Part shown: in pieces, positions 12,801-25,594 of the stretch
Layout: each line of letters opens with the position of its first letter
Numbering within the stretch: position 1 is the first letter of the stretch
From: Phoronis australis
Lineage: Eukaryota; Phoronida; Phoronidae
NCBI GenBank assembly: GCA_002633005.1
Contig: NMRA01000221.1
Coordinates: 530,680 to 594,679 of the forward strand
Length of the DNA: 64,000 nt
Direction: 5' to 3'
Position numbers and translations under genes: made by a program
The notes under the pieces: generated by a model
What the model was told of the DNA's origin: nothing
Seen by the model: only the letters and a program-made list of their open reading frames with translations
Databases searched by the model: none

Positions 12801-14595
12801 CAAAAGATAATTCGGCCATGTTATGAGTTATTAGCGCCACAAACGTCTTCAGTTGATCTTCCCGCGTAACCTTGTTTACAATTTCAGTCTCATCAGCTGA
12901 TTTTTTGAAGCAAGTAGTGTTAGTGTTTGTTTGAATTCAGAACCGTACGAATCAACTTATAAAAATAAACAAAACTGGTTCAATACACGACACTTGTCGC
13001 TGTTAGCAATCTTTATTCCATTCCGTGTGTATCCTCGGAACAAGTTCGACACTCAACAGAACAGTGCTAAAGCAACTGTCCAAGACACATGACTAAAAGA
13101 CACACGGTATTTCGAAACAAACTTGTTTCATTATCAAGTGGAAATAAAAAGACGCAGTAATATCACCACAGAGCAAAAGCTAGTAAAATACCCAGTGGGA
13201 CACAGCAGGTGGGAAATATTGCAGACTGAAAAATGGAGGGGCAGGGTTAATAGGAATACCGCGCAAACAAACGCAGCGTAATCCTGTTTGCCCTTTATTT
13301 AAAACAGACTTCTCGAATGCTATCAAAAGGTACAGCAATACTTTCAATCGCAACACATTGTGCTCTACGTATCGAATTGACGTGTTCTCCAATTTCTTGA
13401 CAAGTGACAGTTATGACTATGAAGATAGGCATGCCCATTAAGACTTAATGTTCATTTCTCTCTTTCAGTGTCTGAACATGCTCTTCTCCCAGGCTTTTTT
13501 AAAAAATGAGCAAATTTTCAGTATCGCCGCACTGAACGTGAATATTCACTTGTCAAAATAGAATCAGTTCCAGTATTGAGTAGAGGAGAAATAACCTGCG
13601 ATTGAATCAAAGAAGTGAAATTTTGAAAGGGCCTAACTGGTATTTTCTTTAACGAGTATCTATGGTTCTAGTAACCTTATGAAGATATTAGGCTTACGTT
13701 AACGTGTATAAGCGTAATTTCAAATTTTTACTATTTGCGTACAGTCGTATACTGGTTTACAATTTACAACATGCACCGCTGAGATGCTTTTTAGGTAACA
13801 CTTTGTTTTTTCAAACTGTATTTACTGAGGAAATTGCATATTCGTGGCCTTCTCGCACTCTCCCCCAAATAGCTTGAATCTGCCATTTACTGAAGAGCAG
13901 ACGGTTACACTCTGCCAGGACCAAGACGATTTGTAACACTGAAATGGATTTGGTAGCGCTGTTTTTTTTTTTTTCTGACTTTAGCTTTCAAACTTGCAGA
14001 ATCGACTCTCTTAATTGCAAAAATAGGGAAAAACCAGTCAAGCTCATACTGGTTGGTCCTGCGAGTCGGAGCTTGTTCCATGTTTAGATCTTGTCGAGCT
14101 TGTGTAAACTGTACTGTCACAAGTCGAGAAGGTCGTAGGTCGAGGGCGCTTAGAACAATCTGTAAAGTAAAAATAAGTGTGCCCATACTTCCAGTGAAGG
14201 GTGAGATAAACTTCCATCATTTACGAGCACGACTAGCGGTCACATTTGTCATTTTTATGAGCTTCAAGGCTTACTACACTGTACCCACGGTTGACCTGGT
14301 GGGGCTGTTAGTGTAGGCCCGCATCTCCTATCAACACGACCATGTACCCATCAGGACGTCGTTTTAGGGCTTGAGGGAACACTTTCCTTCGAATATTTTG
14401 GTTGCCCCCTCTCTTGACATTCTAGATCCACAAGTGTATACTACTTAAAAACTTTGTTGATGGATTTAACCTAAATTTGATAATTCGGAAATTAAAAGAA
14501 CCAGTTCGTTAATTTATTTGGTTTAACTATTCTTGGTGACATATAGTTTACATAAACAATTTACTGAGGAAAGCAAGCAGTGTCTACCATATGCT
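9826..14595. other. Intergenic, no gene seen
   Basis: Several open frames of 60-130 codons lie here, including overlapping frames on both strands at 12037-12448. None has family features, splice context or a conserved motif. A T-run lies at about 13962-13974. No RNA gene recognised. Confidence 0.5.
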
Positions 14596-14600
14596 CTTAA

Positions 14601-14760
14601 CAAGGGCGGATTCAGTATTTTCAGTTAGGGGAACCAGGACGGAGTATTAGCCAGGAGTTTGCTCATCAGACATTCGCACCCCCGAACTACCAAACGGGAC
14701 CTGGGAAAATTTTAGGGGCGGGGGGCATGGCCCCCTTGGCCCCTCTCAAATCCGCCACTG
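14601..14760. mobile_element. 160-bp TIR element of the CAGTGGCGGAT family, 5-bp TSD
   Basis: Ends are CAAGGGCGGATTCAG on the left and, read inward from the right, CAGTGGCGGATTTGAG. The direct repeat CTTAA flanks it exactly (14596-14600 and 14761-14765). The interior is G/C-run rich with no coding capacity. Same family as 50215-50453 and probably 56184-57169. Confidence 0.85.
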
Positions 14761-14765
14761 CTTAA

Positions 14766-17692
14766 TAGCAGAACTTTTCCACCTTTGCAGCTACGAAGAC
14801 TGTACATAATAGTTTTGTATTGCCTCATATTAGTTATGACATATTGAAATTCCAGAAAACATATTGTTAGACTGATCACATCTAGTTATCGTAATGCCCG
14901 TAAGGATTTTCTATTTATGACTACGAAGATACTCAAAATTATGGACTTATGTGTGAACACGTTCATAACCACCTGCTTTCATACATTTAACATTTAACAT
15001 AGTTACCCACGGGTTTGTTCAACAACATTATACTAGCCAGAATGTCATCTGTCCTTTGCAAAAGAGTTAGTCTACAATGTCTTAACAAATCATTGTGTGT
15101 CAGTTTTTTACTCAATTATTAATTTATGTTATTAATTATTTTACAAATGCGTGTTATGAAAGTTATAATCTTGAGTGGATCTTTCCCAAGTGCATGGTAT
15201 GTAATTATTTTTAAAAATTCTCTAGTTCAGTTTTTAACGTATATTGCCGCTTCATTGACATTGACCTTAGATTCATTATACCGGGGCGGAAATAACCAAG
15301 CCAGTTGTTGAGCGTGCTGCGATTTTAAATAATTACTAGTGATGTACACTGGGAAGTCATTACGCGATCGCGAGCGTTTCTTAGATGTTGTATAAAAATA
15401 TTGGTTATCGGCAATGTGGTTGATACAAAGGTATATCGGGCAATACAGACTGTAACACGCCCTAGATATAATACGACAGCGATTTTGGTGCATCTGGACA
15501 TTGGCTTGAAGCCAATAACGAGTACATCGCAGACGTCACGAAATTCGGCTTTTTTGCAAAGCGCTATGGGAAAGTGAAATTGTTTTGTTATTTGCTATCG
15601 GGTGAGTACAATGAGGCACCAGCCTATATCTGAGAATGTGTAGACAACAAGTGTTAAATTGCAATCAAAAGACCACAGTGGTCATCCAGTGTACAATTGG
15701 ATAGGAAAGGTAGTTTAGAAAGTCGGACTATTTTGAACTTGTCTTTTTTGAAGACGTAGATTGCTGCCTTTGTAATATCTTATAGACATGACAGTTAGAA
15801 TTTGATGGGTTGAGATTTGGAAGCGGGTTTGAGACAATCTTCGGAGCAGTTGTTGGAGTTATACCACAATATAGCGTGCTATTGTTGTTATAATATTCAA
15901 AGCCGGTCTTTTACTAGTTTGATATTGACGTCGTTCAAACAACAACCGTTAAATGTGTTACAAAAGGTCATGTCCGCTAGTCGAAATAAGTTTTGAGAAC
16001 ACTTAAAACTCCAACGAACTTGACAACAAGACCATGACCGTTTCTTCGGATAAACCGGTTGTCTTCATTATCTTGAGTTTTTTGACAATCGCACATTAAC
16101 AAAATGTTAACACTGTTAGTTGATAAAATGTTGGTCGGATAAAAGTGAAAATACTGAATAACCAAAAGGAAATAAACAAAACAATACAACGTGTGTTTAC
16201 GACTTCAATTCGGTGGCATTATCAACGAGTTAATGAAATGTGTAAAACCAGTTCGGTCAAAACTCTACCAAAACGAGGATTCACTTTACAATTTATCGTT
16301 TCTTCTCAGTTTTATCAGAGCTCATTTCAGATTTTACAAATTTGAATTTTCGGTCCCTTCAAGGAATTTCTTGGCCGCAAGCCGGCCTATTTACGTGATC
16401 TTCTCTAGTTCCATTATGTGAAATGGATTCAGGGATGCGGTCTACAAAGCAACTCTCTCGCAAGAAGCCTATAGTGAAAAATCTTGGGCTTCGTCTGAAG
16501 GATTATCTAAAAGTACTTTGAAAGTGGTGTGCCTTCAGATCCCGGTAGAGGAGACCCGGGGGCCAAATTTCTGGCCGCCTTTTACTCAGACTAATTTTAA
16601 ACTTAAGAACAACTTAATACAATTGATGACAATCACTCCCCGTTTACTTCACAAAATTGACATCCATTCTCACTCACTCCATCTTTCCATTACTTTAAAC
16701 CATAAGTTTGTCATTACGCTGAAACGGCGGCCATTTTGCGCTAGAAATTAATATCGTGGGCTTAACAGCGGCTGAATATTGCGTGATCTCGCCGAAGTCA
16801 TAAAACACTGTATCCTTACTGCGAGAGTCACTCGAATGTGTTCGCCGACAAAATGGGACCCTTTGCCCGGTGTCTTGAGGCAATCCCTAATAGGGGCTCG
16901 ATTAAGTTCCCTAAATCTACTGCAAACATGTATTTGTGGAAGTGCGAAAATACCAATTGTCTTTTCTTGTAATGTTTTAGTTTCATTACTACTAAATCGA
17001 GAGTAAAATCTACCTTGAATTATTGTAATATTTTTATGCAGTGTCCCTGATTTAAGGACTACATCCCACATTACTTGAGCTCGGTTTTATTTATTTTATT
17101 AGAAAATGTCGCTAGTCAAAGATGAGCTCATATTAAAGATCAAACGATAGAAAAACATCACTGCTGTGAGTAAAGAAAAACAAAAATATAGGCAAAAAAT
17201 TTAAAGAACTTGGATGAGTCCCTTTTTGGGACTGTTTCATGCAACGCGGCAATGGTTTCTATGAGCGTGCTCATGCCATAAACTATACGGAGTGGTCGAC
17301 AGAGATAATGACAATGCGTGGATCTGCCTAGTTTTCTATCAAATACTTTTACTAACGAGATCTTATTCCACGGTAGGCCCAAAATAATTGGTTCTGCTCA
17401 ATCAATGCGGTGACTTTGGGGTAGTTTTGGCTCACCTTGTTCCAGCTGAAATGTCAGGGACAATGTCGCTTTTTTACCCATCAAATGCTAGGTTTTGGGC
17501 GCTGGAACAAAATGAATGGCGCGGAGACCAGAGGCTGGGATCTAATCCTTTTACTCAAAATTGAACTCGACATTGTCTTTAACATTCTCCGTTCGACTTG
17601 AGTGTGAACTTAAGATAAATATCTATTATTCTGCGCGCAAGTACTGTATACTCTCGGTTTAAGTGGATGTAAATGTAATCTTATTTGGCACA
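14766..17692. other. Intergenic, no gene seen
   Basis: AT-rich DNA without exon-like frames or RNA folds that I can support. Confidence 0.5.
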
Positions 17693-17803
17693 TGATGACC
17701 CCAGCATAAAGCCACAAGTTCGAGTCAGAACTCGGAATTTCGAGATTTTTCTCGAAATTTGGAACTTTCACTCGAGTTTGTAGCTCGAATCTAGGGGTCA
17801 TCA
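17693..17803. mobile_element. TGACCCC hairpin MITE, copy A
   Basis: Inverted ends TGATGACCCC and GGGGTCATCA bound 111 bp whose interior is itself palindromic (repeated TCGAATTTCGAG-like words). Related copies are at 19541-19655 and 30679-30800. Confidence 0.8.
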
Positions 17804-18278
17804 AATGTGAAGTTGGAAAAGATTCAAGCTTAGAATTATAGACAATTTTGTAAAAGTCGTATTTGTAGAGAACGGTGACGTATAGCTCGATTTCGAATAA
17901 AAATTAGAGCCCGGCCTAAAACTAATTATTCTATTTTTGCCTTTATCCGTTTTGTGTCATCGGCGTTCCCATGGTGCACGCACTCCTACGTACTTATACA
18001 TTTACCGTCAGGGGTGCTTTAGACCCAAGTCAATCGCGAGTGACGCTAATGCGATTAGGTGCTAATGGCAATATGTCGCGAGGGCTCGCCTTTCTCGTAA
18101 GAAACTTTGGTTGATGTCAATGCGCTGCCAAAGTCCATTCCAAAGACCCAAAGACAGTCTCGAGCAAGCTAGTGAGGTCATGTGCTTCGCTTGTAATACG
18201 TGCTTGGCGTTATTTCGCGAAGACTTGTGTGTCTGTGTTTTCTCGAGATTTCTGCGTCTACGGTACGTACTGCCTCCC

Positions 18279-18415
18279 GTTCAGTAACACTGGGACCTCG
18301 CTAAAAAGCAAGACTTCGCGAGATTACGAGAGATATTACCTTGTATTTTTAATGAGAACACATGACTTTGGCTAGGTTTAAGCTAGGTCCTAGCGTAGGT
18401 CCTAGCGTAACTGAC
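18279..18415. mobile_element. GTTCAGTAACGCTAGGACC element, copy 1
   Basis: About 137 bp matching 21962-22100 along its length, with the shared core AAAAAGCAAGACTTCGCGAG and the doubled word AGGTCCTAGCGT at the right. Its ends are inverted repeats of each other (GTTCAGTAAC on the left, GTAACTGAC on the right). No coding capacity. Confidence 0.8.
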
Positions 18416-18948
18416 TGCACGCCAGGTCATTCTGTGATTCCACATGTGATCTTAAAAGATTCTGCTTTCTTTCCTAGTTTCTTTGGGTTCTTTGGCGACA
18501 ATGATAAGTAAAATGTGCCAAGGTGAACATAACTCAAACTATATTATCCCATAAAACACGTTAGCAGTTGCTCGGAAGTCTTTCAACAGCAAATCTTCAA
18601 TTTCTTTACTTAAATATGTTTTATTTCGCGTGTTTTCATAAAGCTGCGATACCATTGACAGTCGACCTCCATGTTGAACCACGTGACCGTCATGACGTAG
18701 GCCTATATGAACAATTACTCGCAAGGTCCCTTTACTCGTCGCAAATGTGCGTAAATTTAGTGCTCACAAATGACACCTGAAAACGTAGTAGTCGGGTAAC
18801 AATTATCCCCACCCCCAAAAAACTGCTTTGTGTAATAGATATACATGTAGTTTCCTGATTATCGAGGTTTCAAAGCGGATTTGGAGAGGCAGCTGTGTAA
18901 TGATGTTTGGCCGAGATCACTCGTTAGAGACTGAACGAGGAAATCAAT

Positions 18949-19098
18949 CGGATAATTAGACAAACACTAAAACCTCAAAAGCTTTTCAAAATAATTAAAG
19001 CTTTACGTTTAATGTCAATAAAAAGCAAACATGAAAGTCAAACTAGGAAGTCCAGAAAAAAATGAAGCCCAACCGGCTGTCTAGCAAAAAAAGCTCGA
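18949..19098 (+). repeat. Diverged dispersed repeat, copy 1
   Basis: About 150 bp resembling 23516-23669 in the same orientation: ATTAGACAAACACT versus ATTAGACACTCAAACG, then CCTTTTCAAAA-type and AATGAAGCCCAACCGGCTGT versus AATGAAAACCCACTCGGCTG. The alignment is patchy; its boundaries and class are unknown. Confidence 0.5.
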
Positions 19099-19540
19099 TA
19101 TTGCTGAAAGCGTTGAACTTATCTCGCACGGCTGTACAACATTCGATTTCGCTCCCCAGTGCTGATTATTCATGCAGCGAGATGTGCTTCGGATGTTCTA
19201 ATCTCCCCTACACTCAAGAGAACATCTCTCTTGGCTTTTACGCCGCTTTCCAATTACAAACAGCTGATGTGGAAAGCTTGTCGGTTTAAACTAATCTTAC
19301 CGCTGGTGCAAGTCAACAACGTCAGGAAAAGTCGACTTCTAATAAGATCGCAAAAACGCAAAGGATTTTGCTGTATTACAGCTCAGGGCCAGGGTGCTAA
19401 TCTTTGTACTCGATATCGATCTCGAAATTATTTTTGCAATTTTCTATTACACGTTTGTGGGAGCTCAAGGGAGATGTCTATTATTGTGTGCCCTACTGCA
19501 TTACGGTTTATTCATATGCGTTTCAAGCCCAAGTTTGTAC

Positions 19541-19655
19541 TTGGTGACCCCTAAGTTTGAGTACGAAATCGAATAAAAACTCGAGATTTCGAAAAAAACT
19601 CGAGATTTTGAGTTCAGACTCGATGTTTTAGACTTTATGCTGGGGGACTGCCAAG
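19541..19655. mobile_element. TGACCCC hairpin MITE, copy B
   Basis: Left end CTTGGTGACCCCTAAG, right end CTTTATGCTGGGGGACTG then CCAAG. The interior holds three copies of an ACTCGAGATTT-like word in alternating arrangement. 115 bp, non-coding. Confidence 0.75.
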
Positions 19656-19995
19656 AACAGAAAAATAGAAACTTACCGTGAGTTCTCACAAAAGTAGACA
19701 AGAAAATGGCTACAATAATTTCCACTTGGATTTCATGTACAAATATTAGACTCCGAGCGAAATCTATTAAGTTAAAGAAGTCAAAAGTACCCAACAATAA
19801 TCCTAAAAATGCAAATTCGGCCTTGACCTATTGTACGACACCTATGTCTACCCTGATGGAGCTTAAAGGCGAATGCCACCCGTTTTAATTAGTCTTTTTA
19901 CCGTCTTAATCGGTCTATATCTACATCGCCTCTTATACGGTAGACCTCACCTTGCCGAGATTTGTCGTGTTAACCTGTGAGGAAGGTGGACGTCA

Positions 19996-20319
19996 GTGGT
20001 TCGTCTGCAGAGTGAATGCCGCTATATTGCGGTGCATCGTGCCCGCTTTTCCGAACTACATGTATATGAAGCTGCGAAGAAAGCGGGTATGTCGTTTTTT
20101 CGACTTCCTCGAGAGCCCGAAATGCTTAGGAAGTGGCTCGCGGTAGTGAAGAATGAAAGTTACGCTGTTAATAGGAAGTATGAGGCCGTGAAACATCTCC
20201 ATGTCTGTGGCCGGTATTTCGTTGACAATGATTTCTCTGACGAATTCCGGCTTACCAAAGAACTATCCATCCGTTCCGTTGCCTGTGCATCAGTGTTCAC
20301 GGCGCCTCGTCTCTCTTGA
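19996..20319 (+). pseudogene. THAP-like zinc-finger frame, degraded or partial
   Basis: The frame contains MSFFRLPREPEMLRKWL near codons 31-47 and HVCGRYFVDNDF about 27 residues later, ending with a hydrophobic SVF. This matches the SFHRFP-KD-RRKKW and CSEHF-xxDF core of THAP domains, the C2CH DNA-binding zinc finger of P-element-type transposases and their domesticated descendants. The N-terminal CxxxC pair is not where expected and the final His of the zinc set appears as Tyr, so zinc binding looks broken. The frame closes with TGA soon after the domain; no transposase catalytic region is visible nearby. It could be a dead transposon fragment, or one exon of a gene with its first Cys pair in an unseen upstream exon. 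Confidence 0.4.
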
Positions 20320-21961
20320 TCAGTGTATTCCGGTTCGAAATGATATTCTGTGGAACCTAACGATCCTACCCGTGAAGTCTTCGTCGGATGAGCTCTTGAC
20401 TAAGTCGGGATTGGCTCCGGGCGAGTTCAGTTGCCATGTAGACGTTTCTTATTCTGCGTTCTGTTTCAAAATGAATTATTCTCATCCTAACCAATGCTTA
20501 TATAAAACTGAAACAAAGCCTATCTTATTAGATACAATTTGTAATGTCTTGGAGTGCTCGTGAGTGCAAATGTTTGAGAAGCCAGCAATGAATAAACCAC
20601 TGCCTTACCGGCTTTTGATGCCGGCAACAAAGTAATTGGGGCACCGAGCGCATGCTAATTCAGTGTTGGCTGACAGAAAGCTGTTGTGAAACAATTACTC
20701 GATTTTATATGATATGGTCACATGTTAGGGGAATCTTTATTTAGAAATACAAATACATTATTCAAATCGTTGTTACTGTACAACCTTTGCCCTGACGGTC
20801 TGTGGAAGTGGAACGTGACTTGGCGGCCCCCGACAGTAAGTAGATTTTCAGTTTCGTGGCTAATTCAGATAAATAATTACGTACACATTATTCCTTCGGC
20901 TCACTATTATAGTCTTTTCGTGACTGGAGGTTTAGTTTCCAACTCAAGCTGGTCTATGTTCGTGGCAGTCCCGGCGGCCGCGACGGGCCTCATCTGGGTC
21001 CGAGCCACTGGCCGGGATAACAAGCGTTTTGTGTGTTTAGAACGAAAAAAATCACAAGTATTAACAATACAGATCTAGGTTTTCTTGTCTGTATTCTACG
21101 GAAGAATATATGAATTTATCTCCGAACAGACCCCAAACTCCCGGCTGCTACGGCCCTTGGTAAATTGGCCTGCCGAACTTTGTAGGCTATGGTGTGTCCA
21201 AATACCAGTAAATGCGTAACAGAGAAATAAAACAACACGTTTTTATAAGAACTCGGTGTATTTTTAAGGGTTTTACATCGAAGTTTGATGATTTATTGGT
21301 GTTAAACGATGAATACAAGCAATAAGCCGACACCACTAACCCGTGTTTTGAACTGCTGAAAAGACTGCGTGTGAAACCAATTACGTCATTGGATGATTTC
21401 AACACCTCCGTCTGCCGTCAGGTGTCAGGTTGCGCAACCTAACGTGCCGTTTACGAGTAGAACTACTCGATCTAAATTGATACAAAATATATTGTTTGTT
21501 GGGTGGCGTTCTCCTTTAATGGAATTTTCAGGTGTTTTTATTGAGGAGAGTACGACGGACGTGGCTTTTGGTTGGAATCTGCGGAGTACCCTGGCGGAAA
21601 AATTGTTTTCTTTTCTTTGAGTTTGTCTTGATATTTAATCAATTTTTTTATGGACGTTTATGAACTAGGTTTTTTTACAGATTTGACCTACGTTGCGCCC
21701 CCTAGTGGCGTTATGTGTTTGATCTTTTTCACCCGCCTCCGTATCCTCCAAACTGCGTGAACAATCATGATGAAAAGTAGCAGATGTGTTCATATTGCCG
21801 GCCGTTGCTGATTTATTTTTCACCTCGTAGAATTTACTGACATTGCTCCTTTTATTGGAAATGTTTAAAAGGCTGACCATCTGTTATATCGGCGCTGTAT
21901 GCGATGCGCAGAGTAGACGCATATCAACGATCCGTGCTACATTCTGTTTAACCAGCCTTCT
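20320..21961. other. Intergenic, no gene seen
   Basis: Open frames of up to 120 codons overlap on this stretch but lack recognisable motifs or splice context. No repeats recognised. Confidence 0.45.
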
Positions 21962-22100
21962 GTTCAGTAACGCTAGGACCTCACTAAAAAGCAAGACTTC
22001 GCGAGATTACGTGAGATAGTGCCGGGCATTTTAAATGAGAGCACGTGACTTTGACTGGGTTTTAGCTAGGTCCTAGCGTAGGTCCTAGCGTCTACTGAAC
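21962..22100. mobile_element. GTTCAGTAACGCTAGGACC element, copy 2 (best preserved)
   Basis: 139 bp with clear terminal inverted repeats: GTTCAGTAACGCTAGGACCT at the left, AGGTCCTAGCGTCTACTGAAC at the right (a 2-bp insertion separates the arms). The core AAAAAGCAAGACTTCGCGAG and the doubled AGGTCCTAGCGT are shared with 18279-18415. Non-autonomous DNA transposon; no convincing target-site duplication. Confidence 0.85.
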
Positions 22101-24129
22101 GCACGCTAGCTAAACTTTAAGTATAGTATCGGAAGAGCTGCCTTGAACTCTCTGTTGCCTTGAGGCCTTTAATGACAGTCGTGAGCTTTCAATGAAATAA
22201 TAGTGATTAAAAATATGTCTCTTGTCGCTGACACAATCGATAACCTTGTAGCAGATAATTAGCCTATCAAAATGGTTTAGAGGACGTGATATTTCGTCTT
22301 ATAGACATTTGATTTCGTGTCTTTAACGCGATGCAAGTTATACTGTATACACGTACGCTGTTTAACAAAACAGGATGTCCCAAAATGTGTTCACCCGTTA
22401 AATGGCAATGGCTGCTTGTCTATTGGCTTAGAAAGAAGATTCCTAGATTAAATTCATAAAGATGTGATCAAAAACGGTGCTTCTTATAGTAATCGCAGAG
22501 AGCTACAAAGCAGTAACACAACTTCCCCCCAAATTATTTTTTATACTCAGACAACACTCATCTGAAACTTAGGCCTGGAACGTGAGAAAACAGACTAAAT
22601 TGCATTATTCAAATGTAAGCAAACCAATGGCGACGTCAAGCAGCAGCTGATTAAGGGGTAATTGATGTGAGTCCTAACTTTTTAAAATTAGTTATAACAG
22701 TCTCGTGGCATTCAAATATATTCTAAAATGCAATTGGAATTATTTTGGGAAAATTGCTTGCTTTACGGACTTGCTTCATGTTGTGCTGTCGACTTCAGAT
22801 TTGGAGTGCAGTCACACTTTGTTCGTAAGTGGGAGGCAGGTTACTAGAAACTCTGTGGTGACTACAGTTCTCCTTCGCCGGTACTTCAAATCTCGTGAAT
22901 TTTATTGGTTTTTTCGAAATTCCCTCACATGGGAAAGTGAATAACTCTGTAGTAGACGGTGCGAGATGGTATTTTTTTCTGGAATTGTTTAAAAGATATA
23001 TTTTTACGAACTTTCTTGTTCCACGCCTCTTTAAACAGTTGTTCGAAGCCTTTTCACCCATTAACAATTCTTAGATTTGTTTTCATGATTACTTTAATTT
23101 GCTTTTATTTTCGGAAAATCAGACCTTCAACTTCCCCGTTGAACCACCTGGCCATCAGGTAATTAAGTTATCCCCAAACAACTTCGTAGGTTAAGTTATA
23201 ATTCGACAGGGGATGTCATCTACGGCGCTGCTGATGTTTTGGACCTATGCTTACGATTCTGAAGTACATGTACGCATGCCCAAGTGACAAATTTCTTGTT
23301 CCGCCACATTACTTACGTGTTCACAAGTTAGCTGTGATGTCTCTGGCTGTTTAAGAGCCGACAACCGACCCTCGATGCATTTGAAAAACGACTGCTGGAC
23401 CGTAGGTGAAATCCCTGAATTACCAGGTTATCGGTGGATAAGCCATTTAAAAATGCGTACTTTGTATAGTTACGCTGGGATCATTAATATTGAGACTAAG
23501 GGTGGAATTCAATAGGTTAATTAATTAGACACTCAAACGTAACCTTTTCAAAAATTGTTTTCGTAATACAACCAACCAAACGTTTACGTGAATGCCAAGC
23601 TATTTCTGGAAGACCAGAGAGAAATGAAAACCCACTCGGCTGTCTGGTAAGTCCCGAGCAAGCTCGACGTTTCTAGAAATTTTCAGCACCACACACCGCC
23701 TGCGTTACATTAAGTGTAATGCTTTGGTACAGTTACTTTAGTCACTCGAGGGCGCTGCCAAGGAAAGACGTACATGCTCGTCTGATATATCGCAGCCCGA
23801 GTAGACCAACAACTCTGTCTGGCTAAACATCTCGGCCTCTTAACTCAGGTAAAACGAAGGCGCTGTACATTTAAATGCATGCCAGTATAACATCGTCTGT
23901 ATGTGTTGAGTGTGCGACTTTAATGCCCGAAGTTTCTTTGATTTTTCTTCGCCACGAGGGCTAGCCGTGCAGCCAGCCCGGGTTAACCTGGGTTGTATGT
24001 CTACTCGGACGTCAACAGCCATATCACTGCACAAACATTAGCGGATGAAGTCACAGCCTCGCTTTCAATTAACTTTAGCTGAATGTCTTTGAAGAGTCGC
24101 AAAAAGCCAACGACTTTTGGTTTTTCACG
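22101..24129. other. Intergenic, with a second copy of a dispersed repeat at 23516-23669
   Basis: Apart from the 23516-23669 copy of the repeat described at 18949-19098, no gene, RNA or tandem repeat is recognised. Confidence 0.5.
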
Positions 24130-24285
24130 AACCAGTCCTAAGTCGTGAGTGTGACATCCAACTAGCCGGCAAAATCACGTGCTCTCATTTAAAATACACG
24201 GCAATACCTCGCGTAATCTCGCTGTTGACTTTTTGTGATGTCGCGAAGTCTTGCTTTCCTAGTTTGGTCCTAGCGTTATTGAACT
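24130..24285 (-). mobile_element. GTTCAGTAACGCTAGGACC element, copy 3 (inverted, diverged)
   Basis: Read on the minus strand it begins GTTCAATAACGCTAGGACC, continues GAAAGCAAGACTTCGCGA and TTTTAAATGAGAGCACGTGA, in the same order as copies 1 and 2. It has an insertion in the middle and a decayed far end near 24130. Confidence 0.7.
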
Positions 24286-25594
24286 TTACCCTGACCAGGC
24301 CGTTTGTTATACCCACGTTCGATTCCTTTACACAAGTGTTTGATAATTTTTATTGACGTCTGTCAGTTAAATGAAATGCGGTTATTGAATGTGATTTGCT
24401 CTAAAAAGAAAAAAATAACCATAACATGAGAAAATAACCAAAGTAAAAACAGACTTTCGGTCAGAGTCTTAAAGACACATTTATCGAATTTACAGCCGAA
24501 ACCCCATTTGCGATTATTGTAGGACGTGATAAACTTCCTGCCTTTATTAACTTTGACCAGCGCTATAAAACAGCACAGCCGTTGTGTTTTCGTGGTTTGT
24601 TACAAACTGCCAATTGTCGTCGTTGTCAGCCAGATGTTCGCTAAAATCAATGCCAATAACTTTGGCAGTGAAACACGATTAAAATACATTGCCATTTACG
24701 GAGAAGTGTTGCTTCACCAGCAGAACGTTACTAATGTGTGTCCATAGGAGCGCTAGTTGTTGCTGAAGCCGACAATGCCGCGTTAGCCGAGGACCTAATT
24801 ATATACCATTAGATGGTTGAGCTCTGCTCACTTCATACATTCTTCTGTTGATGTCAACAAAACATCAAAATAATGCGTGCGCCATTTCTGAATGATGAGG
24901 TCAAAGATGGGCCAGACACTCTTCGCACGATATTATTCAGTGCCAGAAAGGTTGAAAGTATGTTGCACCGACTACTCAGGGAAAGAATTTTTCTACAAAC
25001 AGCACTTCCTAGAATAAACTCAGTGAAGAAGTTCTAAGGATAATTATATTCTCTGACGAGATTTTCGAGAATTAATGAGGACAAATTTAATTCAGAATGC
25101 GGCTATAATCCCTGTCAGGCGCCATCAGTCTACAGAGTAGGAGAGTTTCGTTTAAATTACTTCGGAGTGATCCCATTTACTTTGAAAGCCGCGATTAAAA
25201 CGACTCAGATCTAGAGTAGATATGATAGCGCACTGCGTAAATCATCATCTGTAACCTCCATTTCAGGCTTAGGCAAGATTTGTTATTGACTTACTACCCG
25301 CTTTCGAACCTCAAATTAAACACAGTTGCGTGTATGTAATATGCAAAAAATGTAACTGCGGCTCGTGCATAGGCCCTGATACGTCATTGATAAGACAAAT
25401 ATGAAGAACTAAAATGCAAAACTCGAATAATGTCAATTTTGTTTAGAAAAAACAATTCAGTGACTCCTATTTTCGTATGTTCTGACACATTATATCCATG
25501 TTGATCCTTTATTTCCATTTTTCACGCGTTGTCGGGCTAGATCCATTATTTTAGGTTTAACGATAATTTGTATTTCAAACAAATGGTTCAAGAC
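24286..25594. other. Intergenic, no gene seen
   Basis: AT-rich DNA without supported features. Confidence 0.5.
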
